Assembly: GCF_008692785.1 (NCBI RefSeq)
Contig: NZ_VXJV01000007.1
Coordinates: 297,660 to 361,659, forward strand
Origin: Salmonella enterica subsp. diarizonae
GTDB taxonomy: Bacteria; Pseudomonadota; Gammaproteobacteria; Enterobacterales; Enterobacteriaceae
Direction: 5' to 3'
Length of the DNA: 64,000 nucleotides
Shown: positions 24,138-34,505 of the stretch, in pieces
Layout: every line of letters begins with the position of its first letter
Numbering within the stretch: position 1 is the stretch's first letter
Translations under genes and position numbers: made by a program
Notes under the pieces: model-generated
Told to the model about the DNA's origin: nothing
Seen by the model: the letters and a program-made list of their open reading frames with translations, nothing else
Database searches by the model: none

Positions 24138-25334
24138 ATGCTAAATGTGGAAATGCTATCCACCGGGGATGAGGTGTTGCACGGACAAATCGTTGACACC
24201 AATGCCGCCTGGCTGGCTGATTTTTTCTTTCATCAGGGCGTTCCGTTATCACGGCGAAATACGGTGGGCGATAATCTGGACAGTCTGGTCGCTATCTTGC
24301 GTGAACGCAGTCAACATGCTGATGTTTTGATTGTTAATGGCGGGTTAGGGCCGACCAGCGATGATTTAAGCGCGCTCGCCGCGGCAACGGCAAAAGGCGA
24401 AGAATTGGTAATGCACGAAGCGTGGCTGGCCGAAATGGAACGCTACTTTCAGCAGCGTGGTCGCGTGATGGTGCCGAGCAACCGTAAACAGGCGGAACTG
24501 CCTGCCAGCGCGGAGTTTATTAATAATCCGGTCGGCACTGCCTGTGGATTTGCGCTACAGCTCAACCGCTGCCTGATGTTTTTCACCCCCGGCGTACCAT
24601 CGGAATTTAAGGTTATGGTGGAGCAGGAAATCTTACCGCGGTTACGCGCACGTTTTTCGCTGCCAGAGCCGCCGCTTTGTCTGCGGTTAACGACTTTTGG
24701 ACGTTCAGAAAGCGACCTGGCGCAGCGCCTCGATTCACTGTCGTTGCCGTCCGGCGTAACGATGGGGTATCGCTCATCAATGCCGATCATTGAACTGAAG
24801 TTGACCGGCCCGGCTACGCAGCGGGAGGCGATGCTGGCGTTGTGGCCAGAGGTTAAGCGGGTTGCCGGGCAGAGCCTGATTTTTGAAGGTACGGAAAACC
24901 TGCCGGCGCAAATAGCCCGCCGTCTGCAGGAAAGGCAGCTTAGCCTGACATTGAGTGAGCAATACACCGGCGGCTTACTGGCGCTACAGCTTTGCCGTGC
25001 CGGGGCACCTGTTCTTGCCAGCGAAGTTGTTCCTTCGCAGGAAGAGACGCTGGCGCAAACGGCGCACTGGACGACAGAACGGCGCAGCAATCATTATGCC
25101 GGTCTGGCGCTGGCCGTGTCGGGACTGGAAAACGAACATCTTAATTTCGCGCTGGCGACGCCGGATGGCACCTATGCCTTACGCGTGCGTTTTGGCGCTA
25201 ACCGTTATAGTCTGGCAATATGTCAGGAAGTCTGTGCGATGATGGCGCTCAATATGCTGCGCCGCTGGCTTAATGGCGAGGACATTACCAGCGAGCATGG
25301 CTGGATAGACGTGGTTGAATCATTGACGGCATAA
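24138..25334 (+). CDS. yfaY: CinA-like protein YfaY
   Basis: The 398-residue protein is a CinA/PncC-type paralogue with an N-terminal molybdopterin-binding (MoCF) domain (EMLSTGDEVLHGQIVDTNAAWLA, VNGGLGPTSDDLSA) and a C-terminal CinA domain. In E. coli the paralogue is thought to lack nicotinamide-nucleotide deamidase activity; the function is open. AGGAG precedes the ATG. In E. coli K-12 the rhamnonate genes lie between yfaY and the glp region; here an rpn gene follows directly. Confidence 0.93.
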   Translation: MLNVEMLSTGDEVLHGQIVDTNAAWLADFFFHQGVPLSRRNTVGDNLDSLVAILRERSQHADVLIVNGGLGPTSDDLSALAAATAKGEELVMHEAWLAEMERYFQQRGRVMVPSNRKQAELPASAEFINNPVGTACGFALQLNRCLMFFTPGVPSEFKVMVEQEILPRLRARFSLPEPPLCLRLTTFGRSESDLAQRLDSLSLPSGVTMGYRSSMPIIELKLTGPATQREAMLALWPEVKRVAGQSLIFEGTENLPAQIARRLQERQLSLTLSEQYTGGLLALQLCRAGAPVLASEVVPSQEETLAQTAHWTTERRSNHYAGLALAVSGLENEHLNFALATPDGTYALRVRFGANRYSLAICQEVCAMMALNMLRRWLNGEDITSEHGWIDVVESLTA

Positions 25335-25339
25335 CGACT

Positions 25340-25359
25340 TTATCGCCTGTCGGCGATAA
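25340..25359. terminator. hairpin after yfaY
   Basis: TTATCGCC and GGCGATAA form an eight-pair stem followed by a few A bases on the plus strand; it could stop transcription from either side in this convergent gap. Confidence 0.55.
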
Positions 25360-25370
25360 AAACGAAATCG

Positions 25371-25397
25371 CAGGCCGGATAAGGCTTATCCGGCCTG
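25371..25397. repeat. perfect 27-base REP-like palindrome
   Basis: Arms of 13 bases, CAGGCCGGATAAG and CTTATCCGGCCTG, flank a single central G. The arm contains the REP core GCCGGATAAG, so it is most likely a shortened REP unit. Confidence 0.75.
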
Positions 25398-25414
25398 TAT
25401 GTCGACATTATTTA

Positions 25415-26350
25415 TCAATGGTTGTTAGCCGCTTCCTCGACGGAAAGCCCGGTAATGGCCAAAATCGCATCGCGATCGATACCTTTTTCCTGCATCATGC
25501 GCGCGATACGCAGCGCTTCTTCTCGCGTTCCTTGTTGTCGACCTTGCTGTAGTCCTTGCTGCAATCCTTCCTGTAGCCCATTGTGGTGGCCCTCCTGCCG
25601 CAGCCTCTCTGCAATCGTCATCAATCTCTCCTTGTGATGGGGGGAACGTTTAGCAACTTCACGGATAAAATCGCTTGCCCGGGAAGTATCGCCGTATTGT
25701 ACCAGGTAATTAAACAGCGTTTGCAACTGGCTGTCATTAGCGATATCGGCAATTAAAAGTGAGGTGAGTTTGTCAACCATACTCATCCAGTCACGATCGC
25801 GGATATGTTTTTGCATCAGTTCCAGCAACGCGACGCGTCGGTGTTGCATGATTTCATCGTCTGGCGTTACCGTAATATCCACCAGAGGAAAGGTTTGCGA
25901 ATAAAGTTGCCGCGCGAGCTGTGGAGAGTCAAATTCATCCAGCCAGTTAAGCGAAAATGGATAAGGACTTTGTTCGCCATGATAAAAGAGTATCGGGATG
26001 ACTAAAGGCAATGTTTTATTTCCGGCATCAAGATGATATTGCATTGCGGCAGTGGCATAACGCATCAGCCGGAATGCCATATGCTGTACTGCCGTGCTCT
26101 GATGCTCTATAACACAATAAATATATCCTTCACCTTTATTGGTTTTCAGCGACCACACTATATCGGAATAATAGGCGCGAAGGTCGTCTTCAATAAAGGA
26201 GGTTGACTCCAGATTAAGCGTGGTTAAATCGCAAATTGCGCGTAATGGGGCTGGAAGGTGGCTATCAAGAAAATCCCGTGCTACCTCAGGATAAGACATC
26301 ATTTTTTTAAAAATCGCATCATGGGGCGTTGAAGTGGTCGATTTGGCCAT
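25415..26350 (-). CDS. Rpn family recombination-promoting nuclease / putative transposase
   Basis: The 311-residue protein belongs to the YhgA-like/Rpn family (PF04754), DNA endonucleases of PD-(D/E)XK type shown in E. coli to raise RecA-independent recombination. The catalytic residues are Asp63 in YYSDIVW, Glu82 and Gln84 in VIEHQS. A glutamine- and glycine-rich stretch with the tetrapeptide repeat LQQG lies near residues 258-276 and is encoded by a 12-nt DNA repeat. The position next to glpC matches E. coli rpnE (yfaD), but I leave the symbol open because the family has many paralogues. No inverted repeats of a transposon are seen. Confidence 0.88.
   Translation of the reverse strand: MAKSTTSTPHDAIFKKMMSYPEVARDFLDSHLPAPLRAICDLTTLNLESTSFIEDDLRAYYSDIVWSLKTNKGEGYIYCVIEHQSTAVQHMAFRLMRYATAAMQYHLDAGNKTLPLVIPILFYHGEQSPYPFSLNWLDEFDSPQLARQLYSQTFPLVDITVTPDDEIMQHRRVALLELMQKHIRDRDWMSMVDKLTSLLIADIANDSQLQTLFNYLVQYGDTSRASDFIREVAKRSPHHKERLMTIAERLRQEGHHNGLQEGLQQGLQQGRQQGTREEALRIARMMQEKGIDRDAILAITGLSVEEAANNH
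25530..25577 (-). repeat. four tandem 12-nt units inside the rpn gene
   Basis: On the plus strand four units begin at 25530, 25542, 25554 and 25566, each close to CCTTGCTGTAGT. In the protein they give repeated LQQG-type tetrapeptides. The unit is a multiple of three, so gain or loss of units keeps the frame. Confidence 0.85.
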
Positions 26351-26512
26351 GGTAATCCGTCACCTGCAGCATAAGTTAGCATGACGGTACGCACCTAAAA
26401 CGCCGGTTGCATGCGCAGAATTTCTTCTTTGCGAAAAACGATGAGAAATAAATACGCCATACTGCAACAGATACAATTTTGCGGAAGGGCATACGCAAAA
26501 GAGCGGGACGCA

Positions 26513-26565
26513 GCTTACGCTTATCGGCGCCTGTGGTCTTTACAGGGCTGATAAGCGTAGGCCGC
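26513..26565. terminator. long inverted repeat between rpn and glpC
   Basis: GCTTACGCTTATC and GATAAGCGTAGGC face each other across about 25 bases, directly after the glpC end (minus strand). This REP-like or terminator-like stem is the only structure I see in the 228-base gap. Confidence 0.5.
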
Positions 26566-26578
26566 ACCCGGGAATGCT

Positions 26579-27769
26579 TTAACCCAACGCTTTTGCCAGT
26601 AGCGTAATGGGATGTTCGCAGCGTTTGCTTGTAGACATCTCAATCTGCCACTTACAGGTTTCACAATCGGTGACAACAAGGTCGGCGCCGCTCTCTTCAA
26701 TCTGGCGGAACAGCGGTGCGCCGATGGATTGCGATGTCGGATAGTTTTCCTTTTTAAATCCGTACGTACCGGCAATGCCGCAGCACTGTGAATCAAGTAC
26801 TGTCAATTCAAGCCCCGGAATTTGACGCAACAGTTCAAGCGTGTAAAGCGTCCAGCCCATTTTTTCCATATGACACGGCGTATGGTAGACCACTTTCAGC
26901 GGCAAAGGGTTAAGCGGCAGCGTTTTCCCGGCATCCAGTTTGCGCCATAGCCAGCGGGTGGCCAGCTCGATATGTTCGCGTAGCCCGGCGTTGTCCACGT
27001 CCAGCACTTCAGGATATTCATCGCGCAACGCAAACGTACAGGTCGATGACGTGGCGATGACCGGAATACCTTTGACGGCAATCGCCTCGCGTAGCGATTC
27101 CACATTGCTGATAGCCTGTTTGCGAGCTTTATCCGTAAAACCGTTAGCGATCAGCGGCACGCCGCAGCACTTCTCTTTACTCAGTAGTTGTACGCCGGTG
27201 CCCATTGCGTTCAGCACTTTAATCAGATCTTTTCCAAGTTGCGGATGGTTGTAATTCACAAAACAGCCGTGAAAAAAGGCGACCTGATCTTTGTATGTGG
27301 CCTGTTGCGCCGCCACGCTACGATACCAGCGGCGGAAGGTGCCGAAAGAGTATTTTGGTAAGGTGCGGCGATGATCGATTTTTAGCGCATAATCAAGCAA
27401 CTGGCGCACCGGCTTTAATGCGGTGGCGGTATTGACCACCGGCGCGAACGGCGTTGAAACGCTGCCCATGAGATCGGTATGGCTGAGAATAAAGTTACGC
27501 AATGACGGGCGCGTTGTATCGTATTTCGCGCGGGCGCGCTGGATGATATCGCCGATCTTCACGTCCGACGGACAGGCGACCTCACAACGTTTGCAGTTAA
27601 TGCAATATTTCAGCGCCTCATCATACAGTGTACCGTCTTTCAGACGCAGACGCTCGCCATCCGGTCCGGCCTGTTTAGGACCAGGGTAGCCAGGATTAAC
27701 GCGGCTGACCGGGCACGCGGTGGTGCACACCGTACATTTAATACAACTTTCAAAACGTGTGTCGCTCAT
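26579..27769 (-). CDS. glpC: anaerobic glycerol-3-phosphate dehydrogenase subunit C
   Basis: GlpC is the iron-sulfur membrane-associated subunit that links GlpAB to menaquinone. From the ATG at 27769 ([12 protein letters not shown]) it has 396 residues. Two ferredoxin-type clusters are marked by [12 protein letters not shown] and [12 protein letters not shown] near the N-terminus, and two CCG domains ([18 protein letters not shown]) follow. Its start overlaps the glpB stop by four bases. A longer frame to 27844 lacks support. Confidence 0.96.
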   Translation of the reverse strand: MSDTRFESCIKCTVCTTACPVSRVNPGYPGPKQAGPDGERLRLKDGTLYDEALKYCINCKRCEVACPSDVKIGDIIQRARAKYDTTRPSLRNFILSHTDLMGSVSTPFAPVVNTATALKPVRQLLDYALKIDHRRTLPKYSFGTFRRWYRSVAAQQATYKDQVAFFHGCFVNYNHPQLGKDLIKVLNAMGTGVQLLSKEKCCGVPLIANGFTDKARKQAISNVESLREAIAVKGIPVIATSSTCTFALRDEYPEVLDVDNAGLREHIELATRWLWRKLDAGKTLPLNPLPLKVVYHTPCHMEKMGWTLYTLELLRQIPGLELTVLDSQCCGIAGTYGFKKENYPTSQSIGAPLFRQIEESGADLVVTDCETCKWQIEMSTSKRCEHPITLLAKALG

Positions 27770-29025
27770 TGCTGTTCTCCTGCACGCTCGGCGATATGGT
27801 GCGCGGCGTGGAGGGCGCTGACTGCGCAGACGCCGCCGCCGCATCCCTGGGCTATAGGGTCGAACCCCGCCAGCACAGAACCTATTGCATACAGATTTTC
27901 TACCGTGTTACCCGCAAGGGAGGGGCGGAAAGCGTCATCCGTCACGACGCCAAACTGCTGCCAGGGCTGTGGGTCGAAGAAATGTTGTTGATACCATTCG
28001 GCGCGGGTGGCCGTTTGTTGTACGTCGAGTCCTAAAATAGGTTCGCGGATCTCTTTACGCTCAGCAACCAGGCCGCTACTAAAGAAGCTACCGCTGGCAA
28101 GTACGGCAAAACGCGGACGCAGTGGGATATCGGCATGGTTTCGTGTCCATATTTCGCTCACGATACCGTGACGGCAGGTGACTTTCTTCACTTCATCGCC
28201 TGGCATCCAGATGCCGCCCTGACGAGCAAACTGGCGCTGGAGCTGATTGTGCAGACGTATACCGAGCACCGACGGCGGCAGCGTCGGCAACAGCGTGAGC
28301 GCGCAGGGCAGGCGTTCGTTAAGCCAGCGCCACAGCCTATCGTTCGCCAGCCCGAAACAGGCGGGCATGATGATCATGTCGCAGTTTGTCGCTATCGGTG
28401 ATAGCGCGTCGTAAAGCAGTGGCCATTTTTCTTCGTTATCAAGCAGACGCGCGATATTGACCGCACGAAATTCCGTCGGGTTATCACGCAGTACGTCCAG
28501 TTCCGGAAGGTCGATTTCTGCGGTTTCGACGTTGAGATCGCGTTGGCGCAGCGACGCTGCCGCAAGGTGCGCCTGGAAATCCAGTAATCCACTAACGCCG
28601 ACGACGCAAATTCGCTGTGCGGATAACGGCCAGACCGGCACTTCAGGCGAGCTAAGCCAGGTTGAACGCAATGTGCCAAGCGGTGTTACACGCTGGTGCG
28701 CCTGCTGTACGTCACCGTATAACTGCGCGCCGCTGGCGTTAAGTAGCGTTTGCGCCTGTTGCGCCAGCGTAAGGACTTTTTGCGTGCCCAAACGCGAATA
28801 AGGATGTTCAGGCGCCTGGCGGCGCAGCGCATCAAGCCCGGCGGTAATCTCGGTCACCGGTTGGCCGTCGGGCAGGGCGCTGAGCAGATCCAACGAGCCA
28901 GAGGAAAAATGCAGCGCGCTTTGTCCGCGAGTGACAATGGCGCAACGTAATCCATGCTGCTGGAGTTGCAGTCCGCATAGCAAACCGGCGAGACCGCCGC
29001 CCATAATAACCGTATCAAATTTCAT
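27766..29025 (-). CDS. glpB: anaerobic glycerol-3-phosphate dehydrogenase subunit B
   Basis: GlpB is the second flavin-type subunit of the anaerobic GlpABC enzyme. The 419 residues start [20 protein letters not shown] with a dinucleotide-binding motif, and a [19 protein letters not shown] segment lies near the end. The ATG at 29025 follows an AGGAG site and lies 11 bases inside the 3' end of glpA. The longer frame to 29136 is within glpA and is not used. Confidence 0.96.
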   Translation of the reverse strand: MKFDTVIMGGGLAGLLCGLQLQQHGLRCAIVTRGQSALHFSSGSLDLLSALPDGQPVTEITAGLDALRRQAPEHPYSRLGTQKVLTLAQQAQTLLNASGAQLYGDVQQAHQRVTPLGTLRSTWLSSPEVPVWPLSAQRICVVGVSGLLDFQAHLAAASLRQRDLNVETAEIDLPELDVLRDNPTEFRAVNIARLLDNEEKWPLLYDALSPIATNCDMIIMPACFGLANDRLWRWLNERLPCALTLLPTLPPSVLGIRLHNQLQRQFARQGGIWMPGDEVKKVTCRHGIVSEIWTRNHADIPLRPRFAVLASGSFFSSGLVAERKEIREPILGLDVQQTATRAEWYQQHFFDPQPWQQFGVVTDDAFRPSLAGNTVENLYAIGSVLAGFDPIAQGCGGGVCAVSALHAAHHIAERAGEQQ

Positions 29026-30643
29026 CCTGGTGCTCCTTCTCCAGACCGCATAATCCCTGATAAACCCAGCGCGTGAATTCGCTTTCGCGCAGTGCGTCTC
29101 CCCAGGCGACAGGTTGTACGCCCTTCCAGCGTTCATTCAGAAACTCAGAGAGTTGCGTAATAGATTGCGCCGCGGTCGTCACATTAAAACGCTGCAGCAG
29201 CCCGGCTGCGCGGCAGGCGCACAGTTCGCCCTGGCAAGTGCCCATGCCTACGCGGGTGCGACGACGCAGATCCAGCAGGCTATTCACGGTTAAGTTTTCG
29301 ACGGCATACTGCACTTCACCGGCCGTGACGGCCTCGCATTCACAGACCAGGCTACGGTGTTGGCGGCCTTCACTCAGCCATCCCGGCGTGCGATCGCCAT
29401 GCCGATAAACCGCCGATCCGCGTAGCGGCGCGGGAAGCGAGATAATGCGTTTCAGCGTATGTTCCGTAGACTCTTTTGAGCCAGGCAACGGCGTATCCGC
29501 CGTGATGCAGGGGCGTGTATTGCCCAACTTGCGGCACACGGCGTCGGTGGCCCATTCCGCCATCAGGCGGTAAGTCATTAGCTTCCCGCCGGTAATGGTA
29601 ATGAAGCCTTCAAGCCCGTCGCGCTCGGCGTGGTCGAACAGCACAATACCGCGGCTGACGTTACGACCGCTGGGATCGTCATCGCTGGCCACCAGCGGGC
29701 GGACGCCGGAATAAGCGCGCAGAATACGCGTCTTCGCCATGACAGGGGCCAGTTTTTCCCCTTCACGCAGCAGGATATCTACTTCATCTGCGGTAACGCG
29801 GTTGCTGTCTATCTCATTGTAATCAATATGGGTAGAGGTGGTGCCGATCAGTGAAATCGTATCGCCAGGTACCAGAATGTCGGCATCCGATGGTTTCCGG
29901 CAGCGGTTAATCACATGCTGGTTGATCCGATGGTCCATGATCAACAGCGACCCTTTTGCCGGGAACATGCGGATACTCAGGTCGGCGTATTCGGCGATCC
30001 GTTGTCCCCAGATACCTGCCGCATTGACCACCACCGGCGCATGAAGCGTCTGGGTTTCGCCAGTGAGATGGCTGCGCACATGAACACCGCAGACTGTTGC
30101 GCCTTCACGAATGAGCCCGGTTACTTCATGCGCTGTTAACACGATTGCGCCATGTTCTCTGGCATCCAGCATATTGGCGGCGGTAAGGCGGAAAGGGTCC
30201 ACGGTGCCATCCGGCACTTTTACCGCGCCGATGAGCGCAGGATTAACGGAGGGCTCAATGATGCGCGCCTGCTGCGGATCGATGGCTTCAGCGCGAATGC
30301 CTGCCGCTTCACAGGCGTGAATAAAGGTGGCCTGAAACGCAAGATCATCTTCCGGTAACGTAATAAACAGACCATCCGTCGGTTCGACGCAATGGCGGGC
30401 GATCCGTTTTAAGATCTGGTTTTCACTAATGCACTCGCGCGCGGATTCCGCGTCAGTAACGGCATAACGAGCGCCGCTGTGCAGCAGCCCGTGGTTACGC
30501 CCGGTTGCGCCGGTCGCAATATCATGCCGCTCCACCAGGGTGACACGTAAACCGCGCAACGCGCAGTCGCGTGCGATCCCTGCGCCTGTTGCTCCACCGC
30601 CAATGATAATCACGTCACTTGCTTGCGAGTCACGAGTTTTCAT
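29015..30643 (-). CDS. glpA: anaerobic glycerol-3-phosphate dehydrogenase subunit A
   Basis: GlpA is the catalytic FAD subunit that oxidises sn-glycerol-3-phosphate to dihydroxyacetone phosphate during anaerobic growth. The 542 residues equal the E. coli length. The FAD motif [19 protein letters not shown] is at residues 12-30, [12 protein letters not shown] follows, and a BFD-type [2Fe-2S] region with CECE and GTCQGELC occupies the C-terminal 90 residues. GAGG precedes the ATG. It is divergent from glpT. Confidence 0.97.
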   Translation of the reverse strand: MKTRDSQASDVIIIGGGATGAGIARDCALRGLRVTLVERHDIATGATGRNHGLLHSGARYAVTDAESARECISENQILKRIARHCVEPTDGLFITLPEDDLAFQATFIHACEAAGIRAEAIDPQQARIIEPSVNPALIGAVKVPDGTVDPFRLTAANMLDAREHGAIVLTAHEVTGLIREGATVCGVHVRSHLTGETQTLHAPVVVNAAGIWGQRIAEYADLSIRMFPAKGSLLIMDHRINQHVINRCRKPSDADILVPGDTISLIGTTSTHIDYNEIDSNRVTADEVDILLREGEKLAPVMAKTRILRAYSGVRPLVASDDDPSGRNVSRGIVLFDHAERDGLEGFITITGGKLMTYRLMAEWATDAVCRKLGNTRPCITADTPLPGSKESTEHTLKRIISLPAPLRGSAVYRHGDRTPGWLSEGRQHRSLVCECEAVTAGEVQYAVENLTVNSLLDLRRRTRVGMGTCQGELCACRAAGLLQRFNVTTAAQSITQLSEFLNERWKGVQPVAWGDALRESEFTRWVYQGLCGLEKEHQDEI

Positions 30644-30694
30644 TGTTTTTCCTCACAGTTCGTTTTTTATCATTTAGCCATACAAATCATATGG

Positions 30695-30766
30695 AATGTT
30701 TGATTTCGCGCATAATCGCTCATTATTCGAAAATGAAACGTGATTTCGTGCGCTTTTCTGAACATT
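30695..30766. promoter_or_regulatory. putative GlpR operators in the glpA-glpT divergent region
   Basis: AATGTTTGATTTCGCGCATA (30695-30714) matches 16 of 20 positions of the GlpR pattern, and a good half site CTGAACATT ends a second candidate at 30747-30766. In E. coli this divergent region is controlled by GlpR, CRP and FNR; the exact sites here are inferred. Confidence 0.55.
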
Positions 30767-30787
30767 ATTCATAAATCTGTAACAATA

Positions 30788-30803
30788 TGTGCTGTAATTC
30801 ACA
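30788..30803. promoter_or_regulatory. putative CRP site before glpT
   Basis: TGTGC-TGTAAT-TCACA is close to the CRP consensus TGTGA-N6-TCACA. It lies 113 bases before the glpT ATG, in a region known in E. coli to bind CRP. Confidence 0.65.
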
Positions 30804-30915
30804 TTCATGAGACAGATCTTTACTTAACATCGCGGCCACACTGGGAACAGCGGGGTCGTTTGAACGAACTGCGGTGTTTATCTCTAAATAAAATACGGGC
30901 CACGGAGGCTACAAT

Positions 30916-32274
30916 ATGTTGAGTATTTTTAAACCAGCGCCGCATAAAGCGCGCTTGCCAGCGGCGGAGATTGATCCGACCTATCGCCGGTTACGCTGGC
31001 AGATTTTCCTGGGGATATTCTTTGGCTATGCCGCGTATTATCTGGTGCGCAAGAACTTTGCCCTCGCGATGCCCTATCTGGTAGAGCAGGGTTTTTCGCG
31101 CGGCGATCTGGGCTTTGCGCTATCCGGGATTTCCATCGCTTATGGTTTTTCGAAATTTATAATGGGGTCGGTGTCCGATCGCTCGAATCCGCGCGTTTTC
31201 CTGCCGGCAGGGTTGATTCTGGCCGCAGCAGTCATGCTGTTTATGGGTTTTGTGCCGTGGGCGACGTCCAGCATCGCCGTGATGTTTGTGTTGTTGTTCC
31301 TTTGCGGCTGGTTCCAGGGGATGGGGTGGCCGCCGTGCGGTCGAACGATGGTTCACTGGTGGTCGCAGAAAGAGCGCGGCGGCATTGTGTCAGTCTGGAA
31401 CTGCGCGCATAACGTCGGCGGCGGGATCCCACCACTGCTGTTTCTGCTGGGGATGGCGTGGTTTAACGACTGGAAAGCGGCGCTCTATATGCCAGCCTTT
31501 GGCGCGATTGTGGTGGCGTTGTTCGCTTTCGCAATGATGCGCGATACGCCGCAATCTTGCGGTCTGCCGCCTATCGAAGAGTATAAAAACGACTATCCTG
31601 ACGACTACAACGAAAAAGCGGAAGAAGAGCTCACCGCGAAGCAAATCTTCATGCAGTACGTATTGCCGAACAAATTACTGTGGTATATCGCTATCGCCAA
31701 CGTGTTTGTCTACCTGCTGCGCTACGGTATCCTCGACTGGTCGCCAACGTACCTGAAAGAAGTGAAGCATTTCGCTCTGGATAAATCCTCCTGGGCATAT
31801 TTCCTCTATGAATATGCCGGTATTCCAGGCACCCTGCTGTGCGGCTGGATGTCAGACAAAGTATTCCGCGGCAACCGTGGCGCGACGGGCGTATTCTTTA
31901 TGACCCTGGTCACTATTGCGACCATCGTTTACTGGATGAACCCGGCTGGCAACCCAACCGTTGATATGATTTGTATGATTGTTATCGGCTTCCTGATTTA
32001 CGGTCCGGTGATGCTGATTGGTCTTCATGCGCTGGAACTGGCGCCGAAAAAAGCGGCGGGTACGGCGGCGGGCTTTACTGGTCTGTTTGGTTATCTGGGC
32101 GGTTCTGTCGCCGCAAGCGCCATTGTGGGTTATACCGTTGACTTCTTCGGTTGGGATGGCGGCTTTATGGTGATGATTGGCGGCAGCATTCTGGCGGTAA
32201 TCCTGCTGGTGGTCGTGATGATTGGCGAAAAACGCCATCATGATGAGCTGCAGTTAAAACGCAACGGAGGCTAA
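30916..32274 (+). CDS. glpT: glycerol-3-phosphate:phosphate antiporter GlpT
   Basis: GlpT is the inner-membrane major facilitator that imports glycerol-3-phosphate in exchange for phosphate, and also takes up fosfomycin. The 452 residues equal E. coli, with Arg45 ([13 protein letters not shown]) as one of the two substrate-binding arginines and the second in [10 protein letters not shown]. Twelve membrane helices are predicted. It is divergent from glpA and 5 bases before glpQ. Confidence 0.98.
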   Translation: MLSIFKPAPHKARLPAAEIDPTYRRLRWQIFLGIFFGYAAYYLVRKNFALAMPYLVEQGFSRGDLGFALSGISIAYGFSKFIMGSVSDRSNPRVFLPAGLILAAAVMLFMGFVPWATSSIAVMFVLLFLCGWFQGMGWPPCGRTMVHWWSQKERGGIVSVWNCAHNVGGGIPPLLFLLGMAWFNDWKAALYMPAFGAIVVALFAFAMMRDTPQSCGLPPIEEYKNDYPDDYNEKAEEELTAKQIFMQYVLPNKLLWYIAIANVFVYLLRYGILDWSPTYLKEVKHFALDKSSWAYFLYEYAGIPGTLLCGWMSDKVFRGNRGATGVFFMTLVTIATIVYWMNPAGNPTVDMICMIVIGFLIYGPVMLIGLHALELAPKKAAGTAAGFTGLFGYLGGSVAASAIVGYTVDFFGWDGGFMVMIGGSILAVILLVVVMIGEKRHHDELQLKRNGG

Positions 32275-32279
32275 TAAAC

Positions 32280-33350
32280 ATGAAAACCACACTGAAAAAC
32301 CTTAGCGTGGCACTGATGTTGGCAGGAATGGCAATCGGAAGCGGTGCCGTGGCGGCTGAAAAAGTCGTCATTGCCCACCGTGGCGCCAGCGGTTATCTGC
32401 CGGAGCATACGCTACCGGCGAAAGCGATGGCGTATGCGCAAGGGGCAGATTACCTGGAACAGGATTTGGTGATGACAAAGGACGACCATCTGGTCGTCCT
32501 CCATGACCACTACCTTGATCGGGTGACTGACGTCGCTGACCGTTTTCCGGACCGGGCGCGTAAAGATGGGCGTTATTACGCTATCGATTTTACCCTGGAC
32601 GAAATTAAATCCCTGAAGTTTACCGAAGGGTTTGATATTGAAAACGGCAAAAAAGTACAAACTTATCCGGGGCGTTTCCCGATGGGAAAATCTGATTTCC
32701 GCATTCATACCTTTGAAGAGGAAATTGAATTCGTTCAGGGATTAAATCACTCTACCGGTAAAAATATTGGTATTTATCCGGAAATTAAAGCACCGTGGTT
32801 CCATCATCAGGAAGGGAAAGATATTGCCGCGAAAACGCTGGAAGTGCTGAAGAAGTATGGTTATACCGGCAAGCAGGATAATGTCTATTTGCAGTGTTTT
32901 GATGTCGCTGAGCTGAAACGTATTAAGAATGAACTGGAACCCAAAATGGGGATGGATCTCAATCTGGTTCAGCTTATTGCGTATACCGACTGGAATGAAA
33001 CACAGCAGAAACAGCCGGATGGTCGTTGGGTGAATTACAACTACGACTGGATGTTTAAGCCGGGCGCCATGAAGCAGGTGGCGGAATATGCGGACGGTAT
33101 TGGTCCGGATTACCATATGTTGGTTGCGGAAGGCTCGACGAAAGGGAACATCAAGCTGACTGGAATGGTGCAAGACGCGCATCAGAATAAGATGGTAGTT
33201 CATCCTTACACTGTGCGTGCCGATCAATTGCCAGACTATGCCACAGATGTCAATCAGTTGTACGATATCCTGTATAACAAGGCGGGGGTCGACGGGCTGT
33301 TCACCGACTTCCCGGATAAGGCGGTCATGTTCCTGCAAAAAAATGATTAA
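32280..33350 (+). CDS. glpQ: periplasmic glycerophosphodiester phosphodiesterase GlpQ
   Basis: GlpQ hydrolyses glycerophosphodiesters in the periplasm to glycerol-3-phosphate, which GlpT then imports. The 356-residue precursor has a signal peptide (to about residue 26, ...GSGAVAA). GDPD-family residues are in IAHRGASGYLPEHT, YLEQDLVMTKD and VLHDHYLDRVT. It is cotranscribed with glpT. Confidence 0.97.
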   Translation: MKTTLKNLSVALMLAGMAIGSGAVAAEKVVIAHRGASGYLPEHTLPAKAMAYAQGADYLEQDLVMTKDDHLVVLHDHYLDRVTDVADRFPDRARKDGRYYAIDFTLDEIKSLKFTEGFDIENGKKVQTYPGRFPMGKSDFRIHTFEEEIEFVQGLNHSTGKNIGIYPEIKAPWFHHQEGKDIAAKTLEVLKKYGYTGKQDNVYLQCFDVAELKRIKNELEPKMGMDLNLVQLIAYTDWNETQQKQPDGRWVNYNYDWMFKPGAMKQVAEYADGIGPDYHMLVAEGSTKGNIKLTGMVQDAHQNKMVVHPYTVRADQLPDYATDVNQLYDILYNKAGVDGLFTDFPDKAVMFLQKND

Positions 33351-33373
33351 AGGTATGCCATAGTAGAAGTGAA

Positions 33374-33412
33374 GCGCCGGATGAGGGCATAAACGCCTCA
33401 TCCGGCCTGGCG
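33374..33412. repeat. REP palindrome after glpQ
   Basis: GCGCCGGATGAGGGC and GCCTCATCCGGCCTGGCGC form a REP stem in the convergent gap between glpQ and the LysR gene. Confidence 0.88.
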
Positions 33413-33465
33413 CAACGTTCGCCAGCGTAGGTCTGGTAAACGCAATGCCATCAGGCGGTGTTGTT

Positions 33466-34344
33466 TTATAGCAAGCCCTCATCGGTCAGTGTTTCCATAC
33501 ATTTTTGCAATAAAAATAGCGGACTTCCTTCTACCGGCGGTTCTTTTGCTAACAGGGAAATTTGTCGATAAAAGGTGGGTTCCAGCGCCACGGAACATAA
33601 TTTTCCTGCCGTGGCTTTTAAGGTTAACTCTGGCAATAAGGCGATGCCTAATCCCTGTCGAATAAAACTCAGCGCAGTATCGGGATGGTTAAATTCATAT
33701 TTAAATATCGGCTCAATACCCTTTTCTTTAAACAATGCCATAATGCTTAACTCATAACGACCTTTACTGACAATTAGTGGTTCGTCCATCAGTTCTTCGA
33801 CCGTTACTGTACTGTTAGTCGACAGGGGATGATTTTCAGGCACTACTACGGTGAATTTATCCCGGTAAATGGGGACACAATACATACCGTTGACCGGAAA
33901 AGGAACGAAACCGGCATCAATACTTCCGTCCTGCAGCGAATCAATAATAGCCGTACTGTTCTCTTCATAGGGGATAATTTTTACATTTGGATGATGGCTT
34001 TCAAAATAGCGAATTACGCCAGGTAAAATACAGGCGCAGGCGCTGGGAAAACAGCCAATCCGTAGCGTACGGGCCGGGTTCTTTTTTTCTTGTTCGGCAA
34101 TCTCTTTTACCGCGTTGACGTCGCGCTGGATCGCGCGTAAATGCCTGACGATGCGGCTACCGGCGGCGGTAAGCTCAATCTCTTTGCGACGATCACGAAT
34201 CAATATGCCAACGCCGAGTTCCTCCTCAAGCGCGGAGATAGCCTGGCTGACGGCGGATTGCGTCATGTATAGCCGCTTGCTGGCCTCGGTAAATCCGCCG
34301 TACTCCAGCACGGCAAGCAGGGCGTGGATTTGGGTTAATGTCAT
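33466..34344 (-). CDS. LysR-family transcriptional regulator
   Basis: The 292-residue protein has the N-terminal winged helix-turn-helix of LysR regulators (residues 1-60, GGFTEASKRLYMTQSAVSQA) and a co-inducer-binding domain from about residue 90. The inducer is unknown. It is divergent from the MFS transporter gene, so it probably controls that gene and itself, as is usual for such pairs. I recall the same pair in LT2 (STM2281/STM2280). In E. coli K-12 inaA lies at this place. Confidence 0.9.
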   Translation of the reverse strand: MTLTQIHALLAVLEYGGFTEASKRLYMTQSAVSQAISALEEELGVGILIRDRRKEIELTAAGSRIVRHLRAIQRDVNAVKEIAEQEKKNPARTLRIGCFPSACACILPGVIRYFESHHPNVKIIPYEENSTAIIDSLQDGSIDAGFVPFPVNGMYCVPIYRDKFTVVVPENHPLSTNSTVTVEELMDEPLIVSKGRYELSIMALFKEKGIEPIFKYEFNHPDTALSFIRQGLGIALLPELTLKATAGKLCSVALEPTFYRQISLLAKEPPVEGSPLFLLQKCMETLTDEGLL

Positions 34345-34505
34345 TAGTAAAACCTAATTAATATAATTAAAACGATTAATTTCTCTAATAGAGTGCGCTT
34401 GTTTATACTGACATTCTATCGAATACATCACATTTTGACGCACCTGATAGGTGTTCAGTTGAGCTGAGCGTTGCCTGCGTGCGCCATCTGAACGGGTCGT
34501 TAAGA
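34345..34505. promoter_or_regulatory. divergent promoter region of the LysR and MFS genes
   Basis: The 161 bases are AT-rich and contain repeated ATTAAT/AATTAA motifs around 34352-34382 (for example TTAATATAATTAA). These are candidate LysR binding sites, but I cannot assign a single T-N11-A box with certainty. Confidence 0.4.

Noticed and set aside
25415..26350. Rpn gene as part of an insertion sequence
   Set aside because: Despite the old label putative transposase, no terminal inverted repeats or target duplications flank the gene.
33351..33465. Regular palindromes as a possible CRISPR array
   Set aside because: The repeats here and elsewhere are single or paired REP units; no direct repeats with unique spacers were seen anywhere in the window.
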